Source of the DNA: Orientallactaga sibirica
Lineage: Eukaryota; Chordata; Mammalia; Rodentia; Dipodidae
Assembly: GCA_036365145.1 (NCBI GenBank)
Contig: JAEOAD010000015.1
Location: forward strand, 40,893,001 to 40,957,000
DNA: 64,000 nucleotides
Reading direction: 5' to 3'
The notes beneath the pieces were generated by a model that was not told where the DNA came from, ran no database searches, and was given only the letters and a program-made list of their open reading frames with translations. Position 1 is the stretch's first letter. Each line of letters starts with the position of its first letter. The position numbers were made by a program, and so were the translations under genes. Positions 11,850 to 21,090 of this stretch are shown here, one piece after another.

Positions 11850-12148
11850 CAAATGATTGGACTTCTATGTGAGTAAAAATAAAACTCAGTATCAGAAGCT
11901 AGTAAGCTAGAAAGGGGATTTAAAGGGAACAGAAAGGGAGGGAGGGGGGACTTAATAGGATGGTATTGTATATATGTAAGTAGAAGAACAGAATAATGGG
12001 GATGAAAAGGCCTAAGTGAGGTCAGGGGAAGAGACTGAATAAAGGAATGGTGGAGGGAAGGCTAAGCAAAATCTAAGAGAATACACATATGTCATATGGA
12101 AACCTACTTTTCTGGACAGTGGAACACCCAGAAACCACAGATTATTAT

Positions 12149-12460
12149 GTAAGCCAGATGCACAAGGGGGCACATGCGTCTGGAGTTCTTTTGCAGTGGC
12201 TGGAAGCCCTGGCACGCCCATTCTCTCTGTCTGTCTCTCCCTCTCTCTTTCCCTCTCTCAAACAAACAAACAAACAAATAAAATATTTAAGAAAAATTTA
12301 AGGCCAAGCATGGTGGCACATGCCTTTAACCCCAGCAGAGGTAGATGTAGGCAGAGGTAGGATGATAGCCATGAGTTTGACACTACCCTGAGACTACATA
12401 GTGAATTCCAGGTCAGCCAGGGACAGAGTAAGACTCTACCTCAAAATAAATAAATAAATA
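12149..12460 (+). mobile_element. 5'-truncated tRNA SINE, then B1-type SINE
   Basis: 12149-12290 starts in the middle of the SINE (GTAAGCCAGATGCACAAGG), so its tRNA head is lost. A diverged B1 follows at 12303-12450 with an (AAAT)n tail. Confidence 0.82.
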
Positions 12461-12462
12461 AA

Positions 12463-12852
12463 TGTGGTAGTTTGAATATATGTCCCCCAATATATTCAGT
12501 GTTTTATTGGTTTATAGTTTGCATCTGCAATCACTTTGCTAGAGGCAATGTCACTGGGGGCCGATCTTAAGGTGTGGTGGTGGGTTTGAGATTCCATTGT
12601 AAAGATATGGAAATTGTGCCTAAGGGGAGTTCCTGAAGTGTGCTGTGGCTCTTTGGCTGTAGTTTTGCTCTGTGTGCTGTGGTGACTGGTTGGCTTTTTC
12701 TCTCTCTGCTTGGCCCTGGGGAGAGCAGGCCGCTTCTCTTGCCATTATGGAACTTCCCCTGGATCTGTAAGCTTCAATAAATACTATCCCTTCCTCCATA
12801 ACTGTGCCCGGTCTGGAAGTTCATCTCAGCGAACCTGAAGCTGTCTGCTACA
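12463..12852 (+). mobile_element. Solo LTR, MaLR-like
   Basis: It starts TGTGGTAGTTTGAATATATG, ends CTGTCTGCTACA and is flanked by a 5-bp TSD ATAAA, as expected for ERVL/MaLR. CAATAAATACT near the 3' side is the poly(A) signal. It is clearly related over its full length to 56853-57243. The (AAAT)n host means the TSD is only supportive. Confidence 0.85.
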
Positions 12853-12853
12853 A

Positions 12854-12908
<55 letters not shown>

Positions 12909-12956
12909 ATAGGCTAAATAAATAAATAAATAAATAAATAAAAATTTAAATTAAAA
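12853..12956. repeat. (AAAT)n microsatellite
   Basis: Continuation of the B1 tail after the LTR insertion, about 100 bp with one interruption (AGGCT). Confidence 0.95.
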
Positions 12957-12967
12957 AAAAAGTCAAC

Positions 12968-13300
12968 ACTGGACTTGGTGGCATATGCCTTTAATCCCAG
13001 CACTCGGGAAGCAGAGGTAGGAGGATCACCATGAGTTTGAGACCACCCAGAGAACACAGAGTGAATTCCAGCTCAGCCTGGGCTAGAGTGAGACCCTGCC
13101 TCAAAAAACCAAAAAAAATAAAAAATAAAAAATAAAAAAGGTCAATATAAAGCCAGGCATGAAGGTACACAAGTTTAATCCCAGCACTTGGGTGGCTGAG
13201 GTAGGAAAATCACTGGGAGTTTGAGACCAGACTGGAGCTACAGAACAAATTCCAGGTCAACTTGGGCTATAGTGAGAACTTACCTGAAAAATATTTAAAA
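12968..13300 (+). mobile_element. Two B1-type SINEs, the second old and diverged
   Basis: 12968-13138 is near consensus. 13151-13300 shows many substitutions (GGTGGCTGAGGTAGGAAAATC, GAGACCAGACTGGAGC) and leads into a purine tract. Confidence 0.82.
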
Positions 13301-13390
13301 AGAAAGGAAGGAAGGAAAGAAGGAAGAAAGGAGGAAGAGAGGGAAGGAAGGCAGGCAGAAAGAAAGGGAGAGACAAAGAAAAAGAAAAAG
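13301..13390. repeat. GA-rich simple repeat
   Basis: An all-purine mix of GGAA, GAAG and AAAG units, with one short GGCAGGCAG interruption, grown from a B1 tail. Confidence 0.9.
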
Positions 13391-13931
13391 GGCTGGAGAA
13401 ATGGCTTAGCAGTTAAGGTGCTTTCCTGGGAAGCCTAAGGACCCATGTAAGATTTTCCAGGTCACATGTAAGTCAGGTGCGCATGGTGACGCATGCATCT
13501 GGTGTTCCTTTGCAGTGGCTAGAGGCCCTGGCATGCCGATTCTCTTCCTCTTCCTCTGTCTCTAATAAATAAAAATAAATAAGCCGGGCGTGGTGGTGCA
13601 TGCCTTTAATCCCAGCACTTGGGAGGCAGAGGTAGGAGCATTGCCAAGAGCTCAATGCCACCTTGAGAATACATAGTGAATTTCAGGTTAGCCTGGACCA
13701 GAGTAAGACCCTACCTCGCAAAAACCAAATAAATAAATAAATATAAAATAAAATAAAAAATAAATAAATTTTAGGGCTGAAGAGCTGGCTTAGAGGTTAA
13801 GCACATGCCTGCAAAGACTAAGGACCTCAGTTTGATTCTCCAGGACCCACGTAAGCCAGATGCACAGAGGGGTGCATGTGTCTGGAGTTCATTTGCAGTG
13901 GCTAGAGGCCCTAGAGCACCCATTCTCACTC

Positions 13932-13978
<47 letters not shown>

Positions 13979-13995
13979 TAAATAAATAAATAAAT
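13391..13995 (+). mobile_element. tRNA SINE, B1, tRNA SINE cluster
   Basis: tRNA SINE 13391-13580, B1 13582-13765 with (AAAT)n tail, tRNA SINE 13774-13995 with a (CT)n run of about 45 bp at 13931-13975. Each inserted in the A-rich tail of the previous one. Confidence 0.85.
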
Positions 13996-14113
13996 ATCTT
14001 TTTTAAAAAATTTTTAAATAAATAAATTTTAACAAAGAATGGACAGGAAGTTATAAACAATTTACTAGTTCATAAGTTATCACTGGCCCATGTAAGTTTC
14101 AGGGTTGAATAGG

Positions 14114-14423
14114 TGTAGAGAGCTGCGAGGTGCCGCGCCTTAAAGATGGCGCTGGCTTCCGCCTTCCGCCTTCCCGATGGCGAGTGCTCTCCTGGATAAA
14201 CAAGTCCTTATTTGGCTTGGGCCGTGATCTAGGCTTGCTTCCGCATACGTGGACCTATCTGCATTCACCACGTGGCACACCAGGGTTGGCTGTTCTAAGG
14301 CTACTTAAGTTTCGGGCGGGCTTTGCCCTGGGTCAGAAGAAGATTGTTCAAGGTTCCTGAATAAACTGCTGAAAGAAGAGTCCAAGTGTTGCGTCTTCCT
14401 TGCTGGTCGAGGCGGTCTCGACA
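14114..14423 (+). repeat. 5' LTR of class II ERV
   Basis: 310 bp. Contains GCCTTAAAGATGGCGC near the left, a promoter-like ACTTAAG and AATAAACTGC (poly(A) signal) near 14361. Compared with the 3' LTR it carries one extra GCCTTCC unit near 14160 and lacks the GTCA repeats. Confidence 0.93.
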
Positions 14424-14425
14424 AG

Positions 14426-14443
14426 TGGTGGCCCATACGGGGA
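14426..14443 (+). other. Primer-binding site, tRNA-Ile type
   Basis: TGGTGGCCCATACGGGGA starts two bases after the LTR. The complement of the tRNA-Ile 3' end is TGGTGGCCCGTACGGGGA from general tRNA knowledge, so 17 of 18 positions agree. Lys or Phe primer sites fit clearly worse. Confidence 0.75.
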
Positions 14444-15056
14444 ACTCAGAACTTGAAGCGGTCAGGGCAGCTAGCTGGTAAGTTCCAGGTAAGTGGACAA
14501 AAAGGGTAAAGGCAAGTTCTCCGGTAGAGAGACGATAAAGTCCCATAGCAAAATGGGCAATACATCTTCCAGTAAGACTGTGGCGTCTGCATTAAAAGAT
14601 CTTTTGAAAGCGGAAGGAAAAGGCGCCACAATAAGGTTTCCTTAGAGGAAACACAGTGAGAAGAAGACGGAATGATAGCCGGCCAATTAATGTATATTTG
14701 TTCGTGTGTCTTATTAGTGTATAAAAGTTGGTTAACCTCATGTGGTGTATTTGTGTTGTAGTGTGTCTAGTCATATTACATAGGGCAAACGAGAATGATT
14801 CAGAAGCAGTTAAAAAAAATTTTTTTTAGAGGAAGTGAGAGAAGAGCGCTCGAGTAAAACATCTAAAAGAAAAAGTAAGGTTCCTGAATAAACTGCTGAA
14901 AGAAGAGTCCGAAGAGGGACTCAGAACTTTCTGCAGTCAGGGCAGTGCACTGGTAAGTTCCCAGGTAAGGTGGGAATCCGCGACAAAAGCGGGGATTTTG
15001 CTCCTCTCGGTAGAAAAAGAGGGAGCAGGAAGGGTTCGCGGTGTAGCAGACCGAAA

Positions 15057-15306
15057 GTAAAAGTTTCAAAAGAATTTTTGCAAATTTAGCCAGGAAGCTT
15101 CTCAGCGACTTTTAATTTTTTTGGCTCTGAATGAGCTGCAGTAAAAGTTTTAAAAGAATTTTTGCAAATTTAGCCATGGGCGCTTCTCACTCGCACCCAA
15201 TTTTTTTGGCTCTGAATGAGCTGCAGTAAAAGTTTCAAAAGAATTTTTGCAAATTTAGCCATGGGCGCTTCTCACTCGCACCCAATTTTTTTGGCTCTGA
15301 ATGAGC
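15057..15306 (+). repeat. Three 85-bp tandem repeats spanning the gag start
   Basis: Units start at 15057, 15141 and 15226 (GTAAAAGTTT...GAATGAGCT). Units 2 and 3 both contain the gag ATG (15176 and 15261). The ATG in unit 2 runs into a stop (CAGTAA) at the unit border, so only the third can lead into gag. Unit 1 is altered at the ATG (AGCCAGGAAGC). Confidence 0.93.
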
Positions 15307-15524
15307 TCCTTCGTTTAAAAAACTTAAAGATAAAGGGGAGTACCCTGGAGAGGTTCCTGGAGGAATGTGATGCCATAGCCCCTTGGTTTGCGTGCTCTGG
15401 AAGTCTTACAATCCCTTCATGGGAAAAATTGGGCGAAGATCTTGATTTTGCAGCAGACCAAGGCACGCTTAAGGGCAGGGTAAGATCGATCTGGAGGTTA
15501 GTGAGGAACTGCCTCGAGGACTAA
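15261..15524 (+). pseudogene. ERV gag matrix remnant (class II)
   Basis: 87 codons from MGASHSHP to a stop at 15522. The pattern of a myristoylation-type Gly2, then LERFLEECDAIAPWF and W..LG.DLDFA..QGTL is typical of betaretrovirus/IAP-like matrix proteins. Right after the stop another frame (15540-15734) continues with a charged, Gln/Glu/Lys-rich stretch, so gag is broken near 15520. Truncated before capsid by the B1. Confidence 0.85.
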
Positions 15525-15728
15525 CAATGCAGTGAGGCAGTGGAAAATGGACAGACGGCCTTAGAGATGTTACAGGAAGAAAGGTCGGAACAGGCAAACA
15601 GTGAAAAGGAGGCAAAAACAAAGAACAACTTATATCCAACACTTGAGCTATCAAAATTAAGGCAGGCTCTCATAGAACAAATGGAAAGAAAAAGGGAGAA
15701 AAAGAGAGAGGGGGGATCCCGGGAAAAA

Positions 15729-15882
15729 AGCTGAGTGTGGTGGCTCAGGCCATCCCAGCACATGGGAGGCAGAGCAGGACTGCCACAAGTTCAAAGCCAG
15801 CCTGGTCTACATAGTGAGTTCCAGGGCAGCCAGGACTACACAGTGAGACCCTGTCTCTTAAAGCAAGGAAACAAGAAAAATA
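15729..15882 (+). mobile_element. B1 SINE of mouse-like subtype inside the ERV
   Basis: It has GGCCAGC-type CCAGCCTGGTCTACATAGTG, GAGTTCCAGGGCAGCCAGGA and GAGACCCTGTCTC, matching the muroid B1 pattern. All other B1s in the window instead have CCACCCTGAGACTACATAGT, CAGGTCAGCCTG and GAGACCCTACCTC. It ends in A-rich (TA)n. Confidence 0.8.
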
Positions 15883-16129
15883 TATATATATATTTCTTTG
15901 CTTTGCCCAATGCCATCCTTTGCAGTGTGACTGTTTATTCTGTGCCATTATGGGGTTTTTGGGGGGATTATTTTTGGTATTATGGCTCAGTTAAAAGACC
16001 TTGGATTATGGGGATGTATGAACATCATTGGAATTGATAAAAACTATGGGGACCTTTAAATTTGCATGAATGCATTACATTTTACATCATGTACGGTTAT
16101 CAGTTTACGGGAGCCAGGGGCAGAATGTG
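15883..16129 (+). pseudogene. ERV internal region, env-like remnant
   Basis: An open stretch to 16037 contains YSVPLWGFWGDYFWYYGS, aromatic-rich. It may be the N-terminal part of an env surface region, but the match is weak. Nothing resembling pol was found. Confidence 0.4.
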
Positions 16130-16345
16130 GTGGTTTGATTCAGGTGTCCCCCATAAACTTCAAGTGTTCTGAATGCTAGGTTCCCAGCTGATGGCAATTT
16201 GGGAATTAACACCTCCTAGAGACAGAGTATGTTCCCAGCTGATGGCAATTTGGGAATTAACACCTCCTGGAGGCAGTATTGTTGGGGGCGGGCTTATGGG
16301 TATAATAACCAGTTTCCCCTTGCCAGTGTTTTGACCAATGCTAGC
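16130..16345 (+). mobile_element. MaLR-like LTR fragment within the ERV
   Basis: TGGTGGTTTGATTCAGGTGTCCCCCATAAA... is shared with 18681-18830. A 51-bp segment (GTTCCCAGCTGATGGCAATT...) is tandemly duplicated at 16180 and 16231. The 3' half of the LTR is missing. Confidence 0.75.
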
Positions 16346-16760
16346 CTCGCAGCCGCCGTGGCTCAGTTAACTCAAAATATATAAATTATACTAGGTAGGG
16401 CTGCAAATTTATCCAGATCTTTGTCTAGTTTTCTATTACAGAATTGGTCGCTTGAATTTGAAGATACCTTAAGAGAACTGAGACTGGCAGTAGTTAATGT
16501 GAATTCTACCCGCATGGACCTCTCTTTTGCATCTGGATTGTCATCTTGGCTGATCTCCGCTATGAATCATCTGAAGGAGTGGGCGGGCATGGGGGCTTTA
16601 GCAGGCCTTCTGTTACTGGTCTCTCTGGTTTGCTTGTGGTGTCTGTGTAAAATCAGGGTCACGCAATGACGGGATGCAGCTATGATCATTCAAGCCTTTA
16701 CTGCCATAGAGGCTACACAGTCCCCCTAAGTCTGGCTGGCTACAACTAAAAGTTAATCTT
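16346..16760 (+). pseudogene. ERV env transmembrane subunit remnant
   Basis: After in-frame stops near 16380, an open frame 16421-16669 has an N-glycosylation-type NST and a hydrophobic membrane anchor (LAGLLLLVSLVCLWCLC), followed by a short cytoplasmic tail and a stop. The layout matches the C-terminal end of a retroviral TM. No complete env exists. Confidence 0.7.
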
Positions 16761-16950
16761 CTTTCTGCTCAGGTTGCGAGGCTAAGCACTGCACTCTGGG
16801 TTAGCCCTAAAACTCCAGAGAAGAGCATGTTTGATTGCATGCGGGTTGATGCCCCAGATCCCGCCTCTGAGAAAAAGGCATCAGGGTTGCAAAAATACGC
16901 ATCATCAGAGATCAGACCTCTACTCTTACCTGTGGCTTGTTTTAAAACAT

Positions 16951-16962
16951 AAAAGGGGGAAC
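16951..16962 (+). other. Polypurine tract of class II ERV
   Basis: AAAAGGGGGAAC directly precedes the 3' LTR start TGTAGAGA, as needed for plus-strand priming. Confidence 0.85.
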
Positions 16963-17282
16963 TGTAGAGAGCTGCGAGGTGCCGCGCCTTAAAGATGGCG
17001 CTGGCTTCCGCCTTCCCGATGGCGAGTGCTCTCCTGGATAAACAAGTCCTTATTTGGCTTGGGCCGTGATCTAGGCTTGCTTCCGCATATGTGGACCTAT
17101 CTGCATTCACCACGTGGCACACCAGGGTTGGCTGTTCAAAGGCTACTTAAGCTTTGGGCTTGTCCCGGGGTCGGTCAGTCAGTCAGTCAGTCAGTCAGAA
17201 GATTGTTCAAGGTTCCTGAATAAACTGCTGAAAGAAGAGTCCGAGCGTTGTGTCTTCCTTGCTGGTCGAGGCGGTCGCGACA
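16963..17282 (+). repeat. 3' LTR of class II ERV
   Basis: 320 bp. It differs from the 5' LTR by a (GTCA)n expansion of about six units at 17173-17196 and by loss of one GCCTTCC unit. Otherwise the two are very similar, suggesting a fairly recent insertion. Confidence 0.93.
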
Positions 17283-17311
17283 AATAGGTAAATTAAATTC
17301 CAGGTCAGAGC

Positions 17312-17945
17312 CGGGCATGGTGGCACATGCCTTTAATCCCAGCACTTGTGAAGCAGGAGGATCACCATAAATTTGAGGCCACCCTGAGACTACATAGTGA
17401 ATTCCAGATTAGCCTGGGCTAGAGACCCTACCTTGGGGGGAAAAAAATGCCCTAACTAATTTAGAGCTTACATTCAAATGGGCAAACAAAAAAATGAACA
17501 GAGGGGCTGGAGAGATGGTTTAGCGGCTAAGGCACCTGCCTACCAAGGCTAAGAACACCCATTCGATCTACAGGTCCCATGTTTAGCCAGACATAAGTGA
17601 CACAAGCACGCTTGCCCACAAGGGGCACATGCATCTGGAGTTCATTCAAAGCAGCTGAAATGGCCCTGACACACCCATTCTTTCTCTCTCCCTCACTCTT
17701 TCTCTCTCCCCCACCCTCAAAAAAAAAAAAAAAACAGGGCTGGGAGATGCTTTAATGGTTAAGGGGCTTGCCTATGAAGCCAAAGGACCCAGGTTTTATT
17801 TCCCAGTGCCTACCACATAAGCCAGATACATAGGTGGCACATGTGTCTGGAATTCATTTGTACTGGCTGGAGGCCCTGACATGCCCATTCTCTCTTTCTC
17901 TCTCCCTATCTCTCTGTCTCTGTCTCTCTCAAATAAGTAAATAAA
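17312..17945 (+). mobile_element. B1, long-variant tRNA SINE, short-variant tRNA SINE
   Basis: B1 17312-17445 (lacks part of the middle), tRNA SINE long variant 17504-17735, tRNA SINE short variant 17737-17945. The third is inserted at the A tail of the second. Confidence 0.84.
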
Positions 17946-18147
17946 ATATGCTCTACTAAAATGTTTTTCAAAATGAATAGACAAAATGTAGTTATGTTAG
18001 AATATAATAACTACAGTGAAAGTAAATCAGAAAAGGAATAGAGACTTAGGAGGAATTTTTCATATTAATTCAATATACAAGATACTGAATATATTGATGG
18101 GAAAGCTATGGTAATATTAAGCAAGAATTAAGAATTGAGCAGTCCCG

Positions 18148-18535
18148 GGCATGGTGGCACACACCTTTAATCCCAACACTCAGGAGGCAGAGGTAGGAGG
18201 ATTGCCGTGAATTCAAGGCCAACCTGAAACTACATAGTTAATTCCAGGTCAGCCTAAGCCAGAGTGAGACCCTACCTCAAAAAACCAAAAATATAATATA
18301 ATATAATATAATATAATATAATATAATATAATATAATATAATATAATATAATATAATATAATATAAAATAAACAAGAATTGAACAGAAGCTAGGTGTGGT
18401 GGCGCACACCTTTAATCCCAGCACTCGGGAGGCAGAGGTAGGAGGATCACCATGAGTTTGAGGTCACCCTGAGACTACATAGTGAATTCCAGGTCAGCCT
18501 GGGCTAGAGTGAAACCCTACCTCAAAAAACCACAT
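18148..18535 (+). mobile_element. Two B1-type SINEs
   Basis: 18148-18290 and 18390-18535, separated by a pentanucleotide repeat grown from the first tail. A host repeat ..AGAATTGA(A/G)CAG flanks the first. Confidence 0.88.
18291..18366. repeat. (ATAAT)n microsatellite
   Basis: About 14 uninterrupted copies of a 5-bp AT-only unit. Confidence 0.97.
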
Positions 18536-18563
18536 CATAATAATTATTATTGTTATTTAAGGT

Positions 18564-18680
18564 CAAGTATGGTAGTGCACATCTTTAATCCCAGCACTCA
18601 GAAGGCAGAGGTAGGAGGATCACCATGAGTTTGAGGTAACCCTGACACTAGAGTGAATTCCAAGTCAGCCTGGGCTATAA
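18564..18680 (+). mobile_element. 3'-truncated B1-type SINE
   Basis: B1 reads through GCCTGGGCTATAACGAG and then switches abruptly into LTR sequence at about 18681. Confidence 0.82.
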
Positions 18681-19010
18681 CGAGGTGTCCCCCATAAACT
18701 TAGGTGTTCTGAATGCTAGGTTACCAGCTGATGGAGATTTGGGAATTAATGCATCCTGGAGGAGTGTATCGTTGGGGGCGGGCTTATGGGTATTATAGCC
18801 CGTTTCCCCTTGCCAGCGTTTGGCACACTCTCCTGTTGCTATTGTCCACCTGATGTTGGTGAGGAAGTGATGTCCACCCTCTGCTCCTGCCATCATATTC
18901 CCCTACCATCATGGAGCTTCCCCTCCAGTCTGTAAGCCAAAATAAATGTTTTTTTTCCCCCACAAGCTGCTCTTGGTCAGGAGATTTCTGCCAGCAACGC
19001 AAATCTGACA
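18681..19010 (+). mobile_element. MaLR-like LTR remnant, 5'-truncated
   Basis: It shares AGGTGTCCCCCATAAACTT and GTTGGGGGCGGGCTTATGGG with 16130-16345, and continues to CATGGAGCTTCCCC, TCTGTAAGCCAAAATAAATG and a GCAAC end. The ordering matches rodent ORR1/MT-type MaLR LTRs as I recall them. Confidence 0.75.
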
Positions 19011-19250
19011 TCTGAGAAAAAACAAAAACAAAACTATATATATATGGCATTTAAAGTTAAATAACCTAAGTCTATTCCCTACATATTATCTACATCTTTC
19101 AACCCCACCTATAATTTCCATGACATACAAAGGAGTTTACTCACTTAAAGAACCAAATCTATATTCTAACTTTTCCCCACATAAATACAAACCATTCTTC
19201 AGGATATAACTGCTCATTTATATTGCTCTGATCAAACATTTAGTTCTACC
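19011..19250. other. Unique intronic sequence
   Basis: No repeat or exon recognised. Confidence 0.4.
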
Positions 19251-19252
19251 TT

Positions 19253-19640
19253 GGGGCTGGGGAAATGGCTCACTGGATAAAGGGCTTGACGCACAGCAGA
19301 AGTAATTGAGTTTGGAACCCAAACACCCACATAAAGATACTAGAAGTAGTGGGGAGTGGTGGCACACGCCTTTAATCGCAGCACTCAAGAGGCATAGGTA
19401 GGAGGATCGCCATGAGTTCAAGGCCACCCTGAGACTACATAGTGAATTCCAGATCAGCCTGGGTTAGAGTGAAACTCTATCTCAGAAAAAAAAATAAAAC
19501 AAAAAAAAAGTGGTACACACCTATAATCTCAGCCCTTCAGAGGCAGAGGTAGGAAGATCGCTGTAAATTAAAGGCCACCCTGAGACTACATAGTGAATTC
19601 CAGGTCAGCCTGAGCTAGACGGAGACCCTACCTAGAAAAA
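19253..19640 (+). mobile_element. Old tRNA-like SINE fragment and two B1s
   Basis: 19253-19348 is an old head fragment (GGCTGGGGAAATGGCTCACTGG); B1 19353-19495; B1 19514-19640. Confidence 0.72.
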
Positions 19641-19644
19641 CTTG

Positions 19645-19777
19645 AATGGAAGGAAGGGAGGGAGGGAGGGAGGGAGGGAGGGAGGGAGGGAGGAAGGAAG
19701 GAAGGAAGGAAGGAAGGAAGGAAGGAAGGAAGGAAGGAAGGAAGGAAGGAAGGAAGGAAGGAAGGAGGGAAGGGAGG
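19645..19777. repeat. (GGGA)n then (GGAA)n microsatellite
   Basis: About 130 bp pure purine, two phases of tetranucleotide, from a B1 tail. It yields long repetitive open frames on both strands that are not genes. Confidence 0.97.
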
Positions 19778-19794
19778 GGTTCAAATCCAGCCTA

Positions 19795-20098
19795 GGATAC
19801 AGCATGGTAGAGCTCACCTTAAACCTTTGAGCTTGGGAGGCAGAGGTAGGAGGAGTTTGAGACCACCAATCTGAATCAACCCAAACCACTTTTTTGCCCT
19901 CCACTGGAAAAACCAAAACCAAACCAAAACAAAAACATTTAAAAATCAAAACAATTTTAAGAGCTGGGCATGGTGGCACACGTCTTTAATCCCAGTACTC
20001 AGCAGAGGTAGAAGGATTACCATGAGTTTGAGGCCAGCCTGAGACTACGTAATGAATTCCAGGTCATCTGGGCTAGAGTGAGACCCTACCTCTAAAAA
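19795..20098 (+). mobile_element. B1 fragments
   Basis: A diverged 5' B1 piece lies at about 19795-19870 and a fuller B1 at 19965-20098. Confidence 0.7.
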
Positions 20099-20106
20099 CA
20101 CAAATA

Positions 20107-20162
20107 CATGTACATATATGTGTGTGTGCATGTGTGTGTGTGTGTGCGCGCGCGCGTGTGCT
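20107..20162. repeat. (TG)n/(CG)n alternating purine-pyrimidine tract
   Basis: TGTGTGTGCATGTGTG... followed by (CG)5 and TGTG. It is an alternating tract over about 45 bp. Confidence 0.93.
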
Positions 20163-20267
20163 ATAGGAAACATTTATAAACCCAAACACACTTATGGATG
20201 AGGACAAGAGACAAGAGTATCCCCTGGAAGCTTCAGGACCAACTAGCCTAAAGAAAGGAACAATAGG

Positions 20268-20405
20268 GCTGGAGAGATGGCTTAGCAGATAAAGTGCTTC
20301 CTGAAAAGCCCAAGGACCAAGGTTCAATTCCTTAAGGCAGATGTATAAGGTGGTGCATGTGTCTGGAATTATTTGCAGTGGCTAGAGGCCCTGGCATGCC
20401 CATAC

Positions 20406-20471
<66 letters not shown>

Positions 20472-20925
20472 CACACAATATAAAAATAAAAAAAGAAAGT
20501 AGCTGTAGAAATGTGAACACTGTTTCAAAGGACGTGGAAGGCAAAAACAGACACCTAAAAGTTGTCCATTGATCTCTGTATGTGCATCCTGTCAGGCACA
20601 TACCCATACTCACAAACATGAACACACTCATTAAGAAATAAAGAATTCTTGGGCTGTAGAGATGGCTTAGAGGTTAAGGTGCCTGCCTGCTAAGCCTAAG
20701 AACAGCAGTTCCAATCTCCAGGTCCCACATATAGCCAGATGCAAAGTGACGCAAGGGCACAATGCTGCACTTGCCCACAAGGGGGCGCACACATCTGGAG
20801 TTCATTCACAGAAGTTGAGAGGCTGCTAGCGTACCCATTCTCTATCTGTCTTCCTGTCCCTCTCCCTCTCCCTCTCTCTCTCTGTGTCTCTCTCCAAAAT
20901 ATAAATAAATAAATAAAAAATAAAG
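20268..20925 (+). mobile_element. Short- and long-variant tRNA SINEs
   Basis: The short variant at 20268-20470 ends in (CTGT)n(CT)n. The long variant is at 20650-20925, flanked by TAAAGAATTCTT/TAAAGAATTCTC. Confidence 0.86.
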
Positions 20926-20937
20926 AATTCTCTTAAC

Positions 20938-21090
20938 TTTTTTTTTCCCCGAGGTAGGATCACACTCTAATAGCCCAGGCTGACCTGGACTTCACCATGT
21001 AGTTTCAGGGTGGCCTTAAACTCACGGTGATCCTCCCACCTCTGCCTCCAGAGTACTGTGATTAATGGTGTGTACCAACATTCCCAGCTA
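20938..21090 (-). mobile_element. B1-type SINE, diverged
   Basis: Minus-strand B1 from the T-run at the left to TTCCCAGCTAG. It has several substitutions (GATTAATGGTGTGTACC). Confidence 0.78.

Larger units (their letters stand above)
4559..12146 (+). mobile_element. LINE-1 copy 1, full 5' region, heavily interrupted
   Basis: The left end (4559) aligns by eye with the left ends of L1 copies 2 (25957) and 3 (60599), so it is probably near the true 5' end. Order: 5' UTR to about 5744, ORF1 remnant from 5745, six B1 insertions, solo LTR 7684-8691, ORF2 remnant to the stop near 11849, 3' UTR to about 12146. Between ORF1 and ORF2 at about 8716 the text jumps from the ORF1 end to the middle of ORF2, so about 2 kb including the endonuclease domain is deleted. 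Dead copy, antisense to the MAST2-like gene. Confidence 0.93.
14108..17288 (+). mobile_element. Class II (betaretrovirus-like) ERV, short chimeric provirus
   Basis: Two LTRs (14114-14423, 16963-17282) begin TGTAGAGAGC and end GACA. A 6-bp TSD AATAGG lies at 14108-14113 and 17283-17288. Between them: primer site, leader, gag MA remnant, a B1, an env-like piece, a MaLR LTR piece and an env TM end, then a polypurine tract. No protease, RT or integrase is visible in 2.5 kb of interior, so it is non-autonomous or deleted. Antisense to the MAST2-like gene. Confidence 0.93.

Noticed and set aside
19632..19979. Long open frame of repeated Leu-Pro-Ser-Phe residues (and its plus-strand Lys-Glu-Gly partner)
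   Set aside because: It is the translation of a (GGGA)n/(GGAA)n microsatellite.
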